Part shown: piece after piece, positions 1 to 12,198 of the stretch | How the letters are laid out: every line of letters starts with the position of its first letter | Position numbering within the stretch: position 1 is the first letter of the stretch | Assembly: GCF_002078875.1 (NCBI RefSeq) | Contig: NC_034409.1 | Span: 106,063,250-106,127,249, forward strand | Length of the DNA: 64,000 bases | From: Numida meleagris | Taxonomy: Eukaryota > Chordata > Aves > Galliformes > Numididae | Direction of reading: 5' to 3' | Translations under genes and position numbers: made by a program | The notes under the pieces: model-generated | What the model was told of the DNA's origin: nothing | Database searches by the model: none | What the model saw: the letters and a program-made list of their open reading frames with translations, nothing else

Positions 1-1751
1 CTGGCAGAAAACAGGTATGTTTTATGCTGATTGATGGCTCCACTGGTTATGATGGGGGTTATTTCAGTCCAGAAAGGGGAAATAAGTGAAAGTGGTTTTA
101 AAAAATCTTTGTAAAGAGTAGACATCTATTTACATCCTTTTGTAATCTGTTTCTGAATTTGAGAAATACATATATGAGTGTTTTAGCATTTGTTTTAGTA
201 GTATTTCTTAGCATCTTCACTGCATGACAGTTTGGCTGTGTTTTGTTATACAGATAGCCTTGCTGCACTGCTTCTGCTTTCCTTTCATTAGACTGCCAGT
301 TCAACCTTAGCATCAAGTCATCAAGTACAATGGGTGATTTGTGACATTGATTTTCATCAGCATGAATCTGGAATAATAAGACAGGTGTGGAAGAGAAGTT
401 GATGATGACACAAGAAAGTTAGAAAGTTTCCTACTAATCCCTTCGTAAACCTCTCATCTCCTTTTTCCCTCTCCTCCTCTCCATCTTTTTCTGGAATATT
501 GTGATAATTTACAAAAGAAGTAAACTATAAGGTATAGAAACACCATAAAACAGCCAGTAACCATTTGCTTTGTGGGTATTATTACCTCATAGAGTCATTA
601 TAAAGTTTAATATAAAGCTGATATATTTTCAATATTGACTACTCTTGCCTCAGAAGAGTCTCTTGTTTTCCATTTTTTTAACTTGTATTGCACCAGCGGT
701 AGAAAAGCTCCTTAATGACCATGTGGTTGTTTCACAGTACAGCCCACTAGCATGCTGACCCAAGGCTGTTTTGAGCCTGTTTTCTAGGGCAAGCAGAGGA
801 ATTCTTGCAACAAACTCCAATTTCCTGACAAGTTGAAGTTAAATTTATTGTCACATCATCCTGCTGAGTGCAAAATATGTTTCAAGTTTACAATTTCTCT
901 TTATTGTAGCCTTGATATCTCTCTGCATTAGGTGGCTACAACTCATTACCAGACACTTATCCAGTGTTTATATTGAGCTGATACTGCTAGGTATTGGAGA
1001 TCCGATGGTGCCAGACCCTAATGTGGAAGCTTACAGGGTGAGTCTGATATGTTCAAATAATATCAAAGTTGTCACCAAGGCCAGATTGACTGTAAGATAA
1101 ATGAAGGAAGTTCTGAATGCACACATATGTGAAGAAGATCCTTAGATCCGCAGCACACTTGTTAAGTTGGTCATTATGCACTTATTAAGAATCCTCTTAA
1201 GAAAAAGCTTCAATTATTTCAGTAAGAAATAGCAAATCAACGTGAAACTTAACTAGGAAGTATAGAAAACAGTCTGGGGGGCAGCTGCCTAAGTAGGCAT
1301 CTACTTCTACCTGTAGCCAGATGTGTTCTGACCTATGCTAAAGGGTTTAGGTAAGGTACCACTGTACAAATATCAAGTTACTGTTGATTACTGTGTTCCC
1401 ACTTCCAAGATAACAAAGTATTTTGATGCATGAATGGCATAAGAAAACTTCTGCAGATCTTTGTGCAAAGGCTTATGCTCTAAATGCTGAGTATTTGCTT
1501 AGGCCAATGTGGGAGTCAGGAATAGATCTTCACTCTTGTTTTACTATATACCAAGTACATTATTATCATTATTATAAAGGGTGCTATGTGGCTATAAAAC
1601 TCAATGATCTTACCAGAAATCAATACATATTTTTGGTACTTCCAAAAGAGTAAATTAGCGCAAACAATCCTCTTTCTCTGCCTCACCATCACAGTGGATA
1701 TTGTATTTTCTAAAGCATCATTTAACAGCAACGAGTCATGCACTTTATGTC

Positions 1752-1968
1752 ATAGAATCACAGAAATAAAGAATATTCTGAGTTGGAAGGGACCCATAAG
1801 GGTTATCAAGTCCAGTTCCCAGCTCCACACAGGACCACCCAAAACCAAACCCTATGTTTGAGAGCATTGCCCAAACACTCCTTGAACTCCAGCAAATTTG
1901 AAGCTATGACCACTGCCCCAAGGAACTTGTTCCAGTGTCTGACCACCCTATGCTGATGAGAAAAGCAG
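1752..1968 (-). mobile_element. CR1 LINE fragment (3' end)
   Basis: The sequence reads as the reverse complement of a CR1 3' end: 'catagaatcacag', then a degraded 'gttggaagggaccc' block and the 'gaccactgccccaaggaacttgttccagtgtctgaccaccct' part, which I recognise by its order of blocks. It is diverged and truncated, so probably an old copy. It lies antisense to SH3BGR in an intron. Confidence 0.75.
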
Positions 1969-3944
1969 GCAGGATGTTTTTGTTAGTAATTTTTTTTAGT
2001 CTATTGATATGAAATACCTTCTCACTTGAAGGAATACCTGGACTTAAATACTTCTATTCCAACTTCCTAATATCTTTAATGACAGGCTGGCATTTGTGCC
2101 TGACCAAAAGATCACTCTAGTTAGTGATAGAATTCTGAAAGATCTCAGTTAATCTTGGATTAGTGACATGAACAGAATGATGTGCCAATGTAAATATGCA
2201 ATCAATGTACTTTGTATATCTAGAGTCATGCTGTGTCATTCTCAGCTTCCCATAAACCTGAATACATTTCTCTTCAAAGCACCCCCACTTTTGTGCTTAG
2301 CCTGAGACTGTTCTCAATATGGTTATTGCATGAAAAGTCCATTAAAAGTTGCGGCTACACAGCATTTTTTTTTTCTAAAATGACTCAAGTGAATTCTTCT
2401 GTCAGTGAGATGCCTATTACTTAAACTAAGACGATGAATAGGATGCTGTACAACATTGAGCATCTCAGCAAGGTCTGAATGCAGGCAATTAATCACTTTA
2501 GATTTTTAGGGACAAACGCTTTTTTTTTTTGACAGCTTTACTAACCAAAGTGGAATAGTGCTTCTATTTCTCTGAACTCCAGAGAGCAGGTAGCTTGCAG
2601 CAAGATTATCTGTGTTTGCAGTTGCTCTGTGAACTCAGAGAAACTGCTTTACTCAGGCTGAGGGTCTTGTTTCAAATCTTGTGTATACTTAAATCCTTAA
2701 TCTTAGTATTCCTGATCTTAATGTCATCATCTTGATATCCCCAAACCCATAGATAGTTGAGCTTTAGTCTTTTTATTGAAAAAGACTCATACTAAGACTG
2801 CATTTGAATTACAAATTTATAGAATATGTGTTTTATTTAAAGATAAGTAGCTGGTCAGTCAATCTTCATGAAAGGGACTTCATTTAAAAATAATTAAGAA
2901 ATGAATTTGATGTTGCTCTGTAGAGCTAGTGTGATGACAGTATTCCAAATACCACAGTTCTCCATGTGTGTGAGCTGGCTGACTGATTCTGGAGTTCACA
3001 TCTTTCAGCCACCACTTTTACTTGCCTTACATTCTGAGGAAGTATATGATTCATCTGAGATAGTTATACACACTAGATACATTTTAATTAGAATGCCATC
3101 TTCACTCTTTATGTGTTTCATGTATCTGCCAAAAAATATTGACTGCGGGGATTTTAAAATGAAATGTTAAGATAGATGCTGAAAACAGATTTCTAATCAA
3201 TTCATATTTCATGAACGCTACTAACCTTTTCATTTTGCTGTGAAGAAAGTATCTGTAAAGAAACTAAGTACAAACACAATGTTGCACAAGAGAATTCCAA
3301 TGTGTTTCTGTGTTGCCACACTTTTTAATCTTCAAATATTTTGTTATCTTGTAAGGAAAAGTAAAAGATAAGCCAAAAAAGTGTCTCTGTAGATCTGTTT
3401 TTAACAACAATGCCACCAGCATCAGCGTGCAGCAAGCTCACATTTTTATGTAGTCTTCAAATGAGACAGCGTTGCCATCCTCCACATGCTAGCAAAAGCA
3501 TTCATGTAGCTGTGTAATGGAGTGAGCAAGTTGTGTGAGAATCATTCAGGAGTTGTAAGGGCTTGGTCACAGAGGATCTCCTCTTCTCTTCAGGGATGTG
3601 CTGCTCTGCCCATAGTGCATAGGACTTCTGATGGCACAGGACATGATTTCTGAGCCCAATTCTCCGTTGCTGGAGGCAACCACACCAGGTTAAGACTTCT
3701 CAGAATTGTTCATATTCCCTTCAGTGAGTGAGGTCCATTGCCTCCACTTACCTACTAGAAAGCTCTTCCAAAATTTCACTCTGCTGCTAATGATTAGAGG
3801 TTTTATTTACAGCTGGTTTGTACTCATTTTGCATACACTTAAGTGCTCTTCCTTATCCTATCTCTCCCTGATATTTACTCTGATCTATTTTTAGAGAGCC
3901 ATCATATCCCCTCACTGCATTACATTCAGTAGATGAAAGTAGTG

Positions 3945-4115
3945 AAGCTTTTTTTGTCATAAGACAGGCTCTCCATTCCCTCAAATATTCCTCTAACCCC
4001 CTCTGCACCTGTTCCAGACTGAATGTCTCTTTCTTGAGCCTGGATGATTGGAATGGCACAGAGTGATCTGGAGGAGGTTTCTCCTTTGCTTCACACAATG
4101 ACATTAATATTTGCC
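3945..4115 (-). mobile_element. old, degraded CR1-like fragment
   Basis: The segment with 'acaggctctccattccctc', 'ctctgcacctgttccagactgaatgtc' and 'tttcttgagcctggatgattggaa' follows the antisense CR1 block order upstream of the 3' end (decision on debt to CR1 is by block order, not close identity). No 3' terminal repeat is present. It could be another LINE lineage. Confidence 0.4.
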
Positions 4116-4958
4116 TTCAGCTCCAGCAAATGTACTTCACCTCATACATCTGAGGATCATACTTACTGGCACTTTCACTGTTACATCGTGTTCTTTGCTC
4201 AGTTATTCTCTGGTTATTTAAATACATCCATCTTCTTCTTATTTGATGATCGTCAGCTAACAAGCTCCCGAAGTACAGTGGAAACATCTGTTTCTAGAGT
4301 CTGTCCCAGAACTATCTGTCCCAAATAACATGACTTTGCCCTTTATGCTATTGCTGTTCAACCTATTTCTATTATTCCATTCAAAGCCATAGAGGTTTCC
4401 TTTTATCTGACACAGTGTGTGATCCAGTGGGACCTTTCACAGCTACCTAGCCCAGGCAGGACTTCAAATGAAGAGCCTTCTATGAGCTGCTTGGTCATGG
4501 TGCTGGAATAAATAGATTAGATAGATTAGTTTGTAAATAGTTACCTGATGATTTTGAACAAGACAGTTAAGCGACTATTTAGAAAATCCTTTATTGTATC
4601 TGTTTTTCTGTATCTTCCTGGTGAAGTTTAGTTGGCATGCATGCTGGTGAAAAAAGCTTCTTAACTCTGAAGCCAGAATGTGCCATCAGGGTGAGCATCC
4701 ATTTCCATTAAACTCTCCACAGAAGAGTTAGGGATTCTGGCAAGAAGTACTTGAATTCATGTTTTCCCTCTACAAACCCCATGCATTTACCAACAGAGCA
4801 ACATGATCCTTTCACAGAAAAATGTACAAAGGGGTAAATTCTGATTTCAGTGCTGAAGAAAAATTAGGAAAACCTCTCACCAAATAAGAAAGTCAAGAGT
4901 ATAGAAATGAGTTATTGGTTGTGTGTCCTGAGGCTAACAATGATCCCTTTGCTTCCAG

Positions 4959-5063
4959 GAGACTGAAAAGTCTGATACCACCGGTGAATCTGAGGCACAC
5001 ACAGAACACAGTGCAGATGAAGGGGCCCATGAAGAGGCCCAGTCACCATCAGAAGATCAGCAG
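4959..5063 (+). CDS. SH3BGR: SH3BGR tail exon A (partial gene)
   Basis: This 105-base exon is bounded by 'tttgcttccag' and the donor 'CAG|gtaattt'. It reads through in phase 0 as 35 codons starting E-T-E-K-S-D-T and ending S-E-D-Q-Q, rich in Glu, Asp, Ser and Thr. SH3 domain-binding glutamate-rich protein has an N-terminal thioredoxin-like fold followed by an acidic, disordered tail. The human tail also has an E-T-E start followed by E/Q/S-rich sequence at this place, so the exon fits the start of that tail. The folded domain is not in the window. The call rests on this exon together with the next two, their shared frame, and the B3GALT5 gene downstream as in human. The exact role of the tail is unknown; the protein is expressed mainly in heart and skeletal muscle in mammals. 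Confidence 0.8.
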
Positions 5064-8000
5064 GTAATTTTTCCTTTTTCCCTTTGTGATTTGAGGGTTT
5101 TACCTGTGCTGTGCGCATGAAAGAACACTCCACGGCCCTCCTGCTGTACCTGAGGGTGGGGAAGACTGATTGGTCCTGCTTGTCTTTTGGATGCATTTTC
5201 TTCATCATGGCAATATGAAACTTAGATAATACTCCAGGGAGCTCAGCTCTAAATCATGAATAAAATCAGTTGTCTTTATTTAATGTTTTCCCTTTGCCAC
5301 TGGTTACCATGTGCTTTTTTTTTTTTAATGTTCATTTGGAACCCGACTCTCATTATGGAGGATAATTTAGAGCTAGACATCTGAGTACTATCCACGTGGA
5401 AAAATTTGCTGGTATTGATAGCCAGCATCTGCAGTGCTCATAAATCTGTTTGTTAATGTTTGCAGTCATGTACCAGCATTGACTGCTGCCACAGCTAGTC
5501 ATATCTGACAGCATCTTCTCCAGGCCATGCAGGAAGCCCTGGGCAGAGCAGAAATGCAGAGCATTGTTATCTTTTCTATCTGTCTCATTGTGTGATATTA
5601 GAATCACATGAGCACATCTCAAACTGCAGTGCAAAAGGTTCACGGAAGAAAACATCCATTTCCTTCAGTTGTCTAGAAAAAGAGCTGCAAATCATGATAC
5701 TCATATTCTCCTGAACATAGCTGATATCAGTAAAGTTGTGGTTGAAAGCACAGATGAATTATTTGAAAAGCAGTGATTCTGCTGTGTACATGTGCATTTC
5801 TTCCTCAGTGAAATGATCCAGATGCTTTTGCTGCTGCTTTGTCAGTTTGGCATTTAAGAACAGGTTTCTTTTGATGTTGTAGTATCAGGTGAGTCTCTTC
5901 CCAGAAAGTCAGGCCTACTGCTGAATTGAGCACTTATATGTGTTCTTTTTTTGGTTGGAGATCAGACAGACCTTGTGGAATAACTGTAACAAATACATCA
6001 TCCCTTTCACTAAAAACTGAAATGAATGTTCTTTTGTTTTGTTTTTTTGTTTTGTGTGGTTTTGTTTTGTTTTGTGTTGTGCAGTGCTTCTCTAGAAGAA
6101 GCATCTCTATTTGTACTACTTTCTCCCTTCCCATTTTTAACAATGACAAAACCATTAGGCTGGAATGGTGCACCCTTTTGCACAACCCCATCCAAGTCTT
6201 GGGCACTGGAAGTGCCATTTAAAATTTTGCCTAATGGCAATGAGGAGAGGAACAGTCCCCAGAGGGAATTGAAATTTCTCCTTAAACTGTATCCAAGTGC
6301 TTTTCATGTCTCTATAAACTCAGCCAGCACATAAATGCCATCAATACCCTTTTGTCTTTGGAGAAATGCCAGCTCTTAAGAGAAACCCAGCACAGTGCCG
6401 CAGTGCATCCCCTGGCTGGATTAGGTTACCTGCCATTCTGGCTGGCTGTCTACTGTAATGTTTTTCAAATGAGAACAGAATGCTGGAACGTCTACAAATG
6501 TGTCAAGCAGCTGTGTATGAGAGGTTTTGTAATGACATAATGCAATGCTGCTCCTATACAACAAGCACCTTGCTCCATTTCTCACAGAATGGATTGGGGC
6601 TGTAAGTGGAAAGTATGTTTGTCCTTTCATTTTACAGGGAGGGAAGTGGTATGGGGAATGAACACCACGCAAGACAGTGCATTTGATCAGATCTCTCTTG
6701 CTTATGAGGGCATAAAACATTGTTAGTCTTCCAGATCATTCTCTTTCACCTGCACAATCTTGGCTATGTTGAAATGTTCTTATGTGGTTTATCATAAGGG
6801 GGAAGAAAAGTCTTCCAGAAATCGTCCAGCTCTGTTACCCACCTTCATCATGTCAGCTGTATGCCAGCTCCTAGGGGAAGAAAACAACACTGTTCCTGTT
6901 TCCGTCCCACTCATTGTTACAGAGGGTACTCATGACTGCAGGCAGCAAGGTAGCTCCTGCCAGGGATGAACAAAACCCATTTTTCAACCTGGCCTCCCAC
7001 TCACTCGCTATGTCACGTAGGACAGATCACGTCAGCGACATGGCATCTGTCTGCCTTGCCGCAGATGATTGTAATTGTCACTGCTGTATGGATGGCATGA
7101 ATCATTCTTTAGAAATTCTGGTATTTTCATTCACTACAGTGAGCATGCAGAGGACTAGTTTAGGTGAGAAGAATAACTTTGAGATAATTATATTGCTTCA
7201 GAAATGAATTCTGTCTTTTGTGTTTGTATCTCATTTTTTACCCTACAAAGAGAGCTAGAATAGTATTTCCTCACCCGGTCAGAGTTTTATGAAGTTAAAT
7301 AAGTTTAAAGTTTATGAGACTGCTATTGGAGCATCTGCACTGTCTGTTAGGCCTTAAAGGTTTATATTTTGTTATATTGATATTTTCAGTATTTCCCTCT
7401 CTCCCTCTCATTCTGCAGCCCAGTACACCTTGTTTGACTGCTTGACCACAATTAATAGGTGTTTTCAGCGTGCTCTCCCAGCCCAGTAGCAGGATTGGTA
7501 ACCAGTAGCCAGCGTGGGTACATGTGAAGGCTGCACGTGTCCCACGCTGCTTCTGCTGCCCTTGCTGGGGGATACAGGATCCCAGAAGCCCCAGCTTTTT
7601 GTTTCAGGCAGGTAGGACCCTGAGGAAGCCAGGGAGAGACCCCAATCCTCTGAAAAACAAATTTCTTAGGTCAGCAGCTCCCTCCTGGAAGCAGCAGGGA
7701 CAAGTGCACAGTGCAACAGGTTGTTCTTCACTCACCTCTCGTCAGACCTGCTTGAAGCTTTTCAGACTGCCTGGGTTCAGCGGCTCTGACTCCTCATTCA
7801 CACATACATCCAGGAGAGCCCAGAGCAGATTTTGAAATAGGAAGTCTCTCACATAGATCCTGCAGTAACAGGAGCAGCTCTCAGTCTGTATTGCCAAAGG
7901 ACAGGTACACCTGGATTCCTTTTGATTATTGTTTCCTTTTCCCTTAAACCTTTCCTTCCTTCCCTAATCACTTCTTTCACACATTCTTTCCTTCCCTGAT

Positions 8001-9124
8001 CACTTTGTTAAGCTTATCTTTTCTAATAATTGGGACCTACTCCTAATCTTTTCAATCTTTTCATTCCTAATCCCCACAGAGATAGAGATGTTTGAGGAAC
8101 CATTTTGCTTGCATATAGCATCCCTTACCCTTGCTTGGTCTGTCCCTTTCTTTTTGAGTTTTTGGAAGAAAGGGCTGTGACTTCCTATGCACTTATTTTT
8201 CTTTATTTTTACTGTCTGATACTAACTTTAGATTTTAGTTTGGGGGGGTAGAATCTTTTTAAGTGGTGTCCCAGTTAAATCAGTTTGCAGTACAGATTAG
8301 GCCCACTTCAGGGCAGAATTATTTTAGAAACATGTTCAAAAATCATATTAAAATGGAAGTCTGTTTCCTGTCTCTGCAATTCCCCAGGCCACATATAAAC
8401 CCTGGCACTCCAGATCACTTCCTTATCTCAACTCATTCTACATAATGTCATAGCTGCTCATGCCTTTTGTGTGCTACTGCTGCATTTGCCTTTTCTCTTT
8501 GAATTTTTGTTTAACATTTGGCTTTGCCTCCAACAATTGGCTTGGTATCTGACATTAAATTCTATTCACTGTACATTTATGTTTTCTGTCTTTTATCCCT
8601 CTTCTCTTCATCACTTTGGCTCAATCTACAGTCTAAAGCCAGTTTGTAGTATTTCATATTCCCCAGTAATGTTGAGCCAAGGCATCTGTTCCAGCCTACA
8701 ACAGTTAGCAGAACTTCAAACCAAATTCTGAGTGATGATATATAACACAGATAGAACTGTGTATAATTCTGATTTAACTTTGATTTTGAAGACCAGCTAG
8801 CTACCACCCTTCCCCCACTAAAGCAAAAGCAAACAAAACCCAAGCTCCAATGATTTGCTTGCAAATGGAGCAGATTTGTTTGGAAGTAACTGAGTAAAAG
8901 AGAGCTGTGTTTTATGCTTTTATATCTCCTTTTCACAGTAAATGCTTAGCTCAAATGTGCTTTGTGAACAAATCTGGAGGACATTATCCCAAAGTAAATC
9001 CACTGAATTCCACGTAATTTCCCTACATTCAGTGCTTAATTTCTGCTGTGCTTTGCCTGTATGACCTCTGATACTCTGATTTTTGATCATTTTTTAAACC
9101 TTTTCTTTTGTATCTTTCATGTAG
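5064..9124 (+). other. SH3BGR: SH3BGR intron
   Basis: This intron has GT at 5064 and AG at 9123-9124 after a long T-rich pyrimidine tract. It holds a TTTG-rich simple repeat (6032-6080) and otherwise unique sequence. The ORFs here have no recognisable domains, and I treat them as chance frames. Confidence 0.7.
6032..6080. repeat. (TTTTG)n-like simple repeat
   Basis: About 50 bases of imperfect TTTTG units interrupted by GTGTGG. It explains the overlapping low-complexity Phe/Val/Leu-rich ORFs on + and Lys/Gln/Thr-rich ORFs on - at this place. Confidence 0.85.
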
Positions 9125-9154
9125 GAAAACAAGGAAGAAGATGCAGCAGCAGGG
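9125..9154 (+). CDS. SH3BGR: SH3BGR tail micro-exon B
   Basis: A 30-base exon lies between a strong acceptor ('ccttttcttttgtatctttcatgtag') and the donor 'GGG|gtatag'. It encodes ten residues, E-N-K-E-E-D-A-A-A-G, in phase 0 on both sides, so including or skipping it keeps the frame of the acidic tail. Human SH3BGR has a similar short N-E-E-E-rich stretch between its two longer acidic segments. It is too short to find by ORF length and is supported by splice sites, acidic composition and its place between exons A and C. The donor is not ideal, so the exon may be alternatively used. Confidence 0.65.
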
Positions 9155-9949
9155 GTATAGTATATTCTTCAGACATCTTGGTTTTGTCTTTCATTTGCAT
9201 GCATTTAATTCCTTTTTGGTCTCACCAACACTCAAAAGATAGCAAATTCTTATTCACGAAACTGAATATAGCAGTATTAAATTCTGCTAGAGGAAATTGT
9301 CGATCACATCATAGTCACGTTTTTGGGGAGTGTAAATAGGCAGTTAATTGTTAAAAGCTGTCAATGGAAGATACACTTTCCTGGATTCTTCAATAAAATT
9401 TGCCAAGGACTCACAAAAGAGCTAGATCTTTGCATATCTCTGACTGACACTATGCTGATTACAGAGTCATGCTGACAATTTAGGCAGTTCTGCCTACGAA
9501 GGGTATATTTTCCTTGCTTCCTTCCAGAGTTTGTAAGGCCCAGGTGCAAATTCTTACATGCTTCTCTGCTTTACACAGCCCTGCAAGTGTATGCCTTCAA
9601 TATTTCACTATTGTTATCAGTAAAATTATTATTTTAGGCTATTTTCCACTAAAAACCTGCAATTAATCAGAGAGCACATTTAATCTTCCCACTTCCGAAC
9701 TGCAACACAGGCATATATGTATACGTGGGTACATATACGCATGCCTGCTGCCAGGGTTGTGGGTATGAAAGCTAAAATGGAATTCCTAAGCCCATGGGCA
9801 AAGTATTGGTGCTTCTCGTGGTGAGGCTTGTGAGAGCCATGAAGGCTTGCTAGTGTGCTCTGACACCATTAGCTCTTACTTCAAGCAAGAAAAAAAATGT
9901 GCATTTTTTGTAAGCTGTAATTGACTTGAATTTTAAACTCAAGTTGTTG

Positions 9950-10377
9950 AAATGGATCCGGAGAAGGGCCATGAAGATGGTTGAGGGCTGGAGCATCTCT
10001 CCTATGAAGACAGGCTGAGGGAGCTGGGCTTGTTCATCTTGGAGAAGAGAGGGCTCTGGGGAGACTTCATTGCGACCTTCTTGTATTTAAAGTGACCTTA
10101 TAAACAGGAGGGAAACCAACTTTTTACAGAGTCTGATAGTGGTAGGACAAAGGGGAATGGTTTTAAATTAAAGGAGGGAAGATTTAGATTAGATATCAGG
10201 AAAGTTTTTCACTGAGATGGTGATGAGGCGCTGGCACAGGCTGCCCAGAGAAGCTGTGGTGCCCCATCTCTGGAGGCGCTCAAGGCCAGGTTGGATGGGG
10301 CCCTGGGCAGCCTGAGCTGGTGGGTGGAACTGGGTGGGCTTTGAGGTCCCTTCCAACTCAAGCCATTCTATGATTTT
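9950..10377 (+). mobile_element. CR1 LINE fragment with intact 3' end
   Basis: Blocks in order: 'ggctggagcatctctcctatgaagacaggctgag', 'ttataaacaggaggg', 'ggcgctggcacaggctgcccagagaagctgtggtg', 'caaggccaggttggatggggccctgggcag', and the end 'cccttccaactcaagccattctatgatt'. This is the 5'-truncated 3' part of CR1, in the subfamily with 'gagaagctgtggtgcccc'. It lies in the last SH3BGR intron in gene orientation. Confidence 0.93.
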
Positions 10378-10420
10378 ACCTAAAAAACGTTTGTTGTTTG
10401 TGGACTTTGCTGGCTCAGTT

Positions 10421-10900
10421 TGATACCGAGAGGATTAACCTGACACACCACTGAGTTGTATCAAGCAGGTATTCCTTTATTGCAGCACTGGGCACACAGG
10501 GGGCAGCTCCACCCAGTGTGTGCATCTTGGCTCGTGCAGATTACATTTATTGGTCATGCTCATACATGCTTATGTTTTTCTCCAGAATTTCATGCATATG
10601 CTAAATATTTTCTCAAACTCATTAATGTTTTCTTAGACCCAATTAACATAAGACCCTCTCCCATAGAGCATGTGCAGTCACCTTTTTGGAGGTCTTTTCA
10701 GTGGTTGTCTGGGAGTGGAGGAAGGAAGGCTGATAGTGTTCATCGCTCCTAAACTTTTGTCCCCAGTCTTCATGAGCATGCTCAGTTAGGTGTTTTCCTC
10801 CTCTCTAAAAGAGTTTTCTCTATTATGTCTTGATAGGGCCCATCTGTTTTCAGTTTGACTTCATTTTCCTTCCTTATCTTTAATGTTATACATGTGGTTC
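10421..10900 (-). mobile_element. LTR-like element, antisense
   Basis: Read on the minus strand, the segment ends with a proline-poor, U3/R/U5-like order: a purine-rich region, then an AATAAA at plus 10481-10476 inside 'tgctgcaataaaggaatacc', then 'gataca..actcagtggtgtgtcagg' and a terminal TATCA. The end facing 10421 starts with TG on the plus strand, as LTR ends do. I recognise the layout of avian retroviral LTRs, but no internal region or second LTR is next to it, so it would be a solo LTR. The far boundary near 10900 is uncertain. Confidence 0.5.
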
Positions 10901-11610
10901 CTCCAGATACTGCTGCTTGCAGTATTCAAGGTCCTCACTCCATCAAGTTTCAAAAAGTTTGATAACCAAAGACATTTATTCTGCAGAAAAAATCTGAAAG
11001 ATAAATTATTTTGTTGGAAGGAGAACTTCAGCTGAACTATCTTATATTCCTGTTTTTGTAAGGATGATCTCTTAGTGCAATAGTTTCCTCTAAAAACAAC
11101 TATTCAGTAACAGAAATCTGATTGCAGCAGCTCCATTTCTCAAGCTTGTGCTTAAATAGGTTGACTCAGTTACTCAAATGTGATTTCTGTACAGACTGTG
11201 AGTCTGAGAGAAAAATCAAAGTTCCATGCTTATATGCTACCAGCAGTCCTGCCTGTAAAGTAATTTTGAAATCTGTAATTTGCTTATACATCCAGGGTGA
11301 AATTCCTTTAAGTTTTGTAGTTGAGATATTGTGTAAAAGTATGACATTTTTGAGATAAAACTTGTTTATATTGGGGGTGAGGTTGCTCTGAGCATGAGTT
11401 TACTGGAAGAGAAGGAGTAGAGAAGCCTACAGTGCTATTTCTGGTTGTTTTTCAGAGTGGGATTATACTTTTATGCTTCATTTACCAGCTCTTAAAAGAC
11501 TATAAACACAGATTGTTATCTGTGTTACATAAATGCTACCTTTCAAATAGCAGTTTATTTGGTTGACTGGAGGAAAGAACTATTGCCTGTAAATTGTGCA
11601 TTTTTGCCTT

Positions 11611-11665
11611 TATAAAAAAAAAAAGAAAAAGGAAAAGAAATGAAAAAAAGAGAAATAAAAACTTT
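11611..11665. repeat. A-rich low-complexity tract
   Basis: An A11 run followed by imperfect AAAAG/GAAAT units. No repeat family could be tied to it. Confidence 0.7.
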
Positions 11666-12096
11666 AGAAACAGAAATAAAGCCTTTTTATCTGACTTCAA
11701 ATGACTTTTTTTATTATTTGTGAGTTTAGTTCCTTTGCCATCAATCTTCACTTGTTTACTTGAAGAAAACATCCAAACCAAAATATTAAAATTTTTGTCA
11801 TGCTTAAGTGTACTTTATATTCTCCTTTTAATTCTGAATGGCTATTTACATCTTAACTATGGACTATGTTCTAACCTATCTCAGAAAAGAGTTCTCATAT
11901 TCCTGTGCTTGCCCATTAACTCCACAAGGCTTAGAGCCATGGCCTGTTAGGAATAAAAGCTCTGTACTTCACTCCTCTGTCCTATTTTTTTTTTAAGGTT
12001 TAATAAGATTACTTTTTCAGTTGCAAAAGCATTTCAAGACTGTTTATTTTTCCTTCAGCTTCTGTATTCTAAACTACAAATATTTTCTATAAAAAG

Positions 12097-12198
12097 GAAG
12101 AAGAAGAAAAGCATGAAGAGGGAGAAGAAAAGGAAGAAGAAGGAAAGCAAGAAGATGGAGAAGAAAAGGAAGAGGTGGAGGAGCAAGAAGAGTCTTAG
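12097..12198 (+). CDS. SH3BGR: SH3BGR terminal coding exon C with stop
   Basis: This exon follows AG at 12095-12096 and reads 33 codons plus TAG in phase 0, continuing the frame of exons A and B. Of 33 residues, 20 are Glu and one is Asp, with a few Lys and Gly; the codons are almost all GAA/GAG/AAG/GGA, so the coding strand is purine-only for long stretches. This is the hallmark Glu-rich C-terminus of SH3BGR; the human protein also ends in a run of Glu broken by Gly, Thr and Ala and finishing near D-E-D-S. The repeated G-E-E-K-E-E pattern suggests growth by short internal duplication. No domain is present and the segment should be disordered and strongly negative. A purely low-complexity match would be weak, but frame, splice acceptor, stop and downstream poly(A) signal agree. 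Confidence 0.82.
   Translation, partial: EEEEKHEEGEEKEEEGKQEDGEEKEEVEEQEES

Larger units (their letters stand above)
1..4958 (+). other. SH3BGR: SH3BGR intron, upstream of the first visible tail exon
   Basis: This stretch precedes the first recognised SH3BGR exon and ends in a pyrimidine tract plus AG at 4957-4958. I see no exon here for the thioredoxin-fold (SH3BGR-like) domain, so that part of the gene should lie left of the window. It holds two old CR1 fragments (about 1752-1968 and 3945-4115) and otherwise AT-rich unique sequence. Bases 1-14 end in CAG followed by GTATGT, which resembles a donor site, but no family-specific coding sequence can be read from so short a piece. Confidence 0.6.
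9155..12096 (+). other. SH3BGR: last SH3BGR intron
   Basis: This intron carries a sense CR1 copy (9950-10377), an antisense LTR-like element (about 10421-10900) and an A-rich low-complexity tract (11611-11665). It ends at AG 12095-12096 after 'tattttctataaaa', a weak pyrimidine tract. No other exon is recognised. Confidence 0.65.

Noticed and set aside
1..14. Possible end of another SH3BGR exon (CAG|GTATGT donor at the very start)
   Set aside because: Only 14 bases are visible. In the phase needed to join exon A they read G-R-K-Q, which matches no part of the family clearly.
915..1060. Exon-like patch: T-rich tract and AG before 911, and 'ggtgagt' donor at about 1038
   Set aside because: The frame between has no similarity to SH3BGR, and the strand context fits chance splice-like sequence in an intron.
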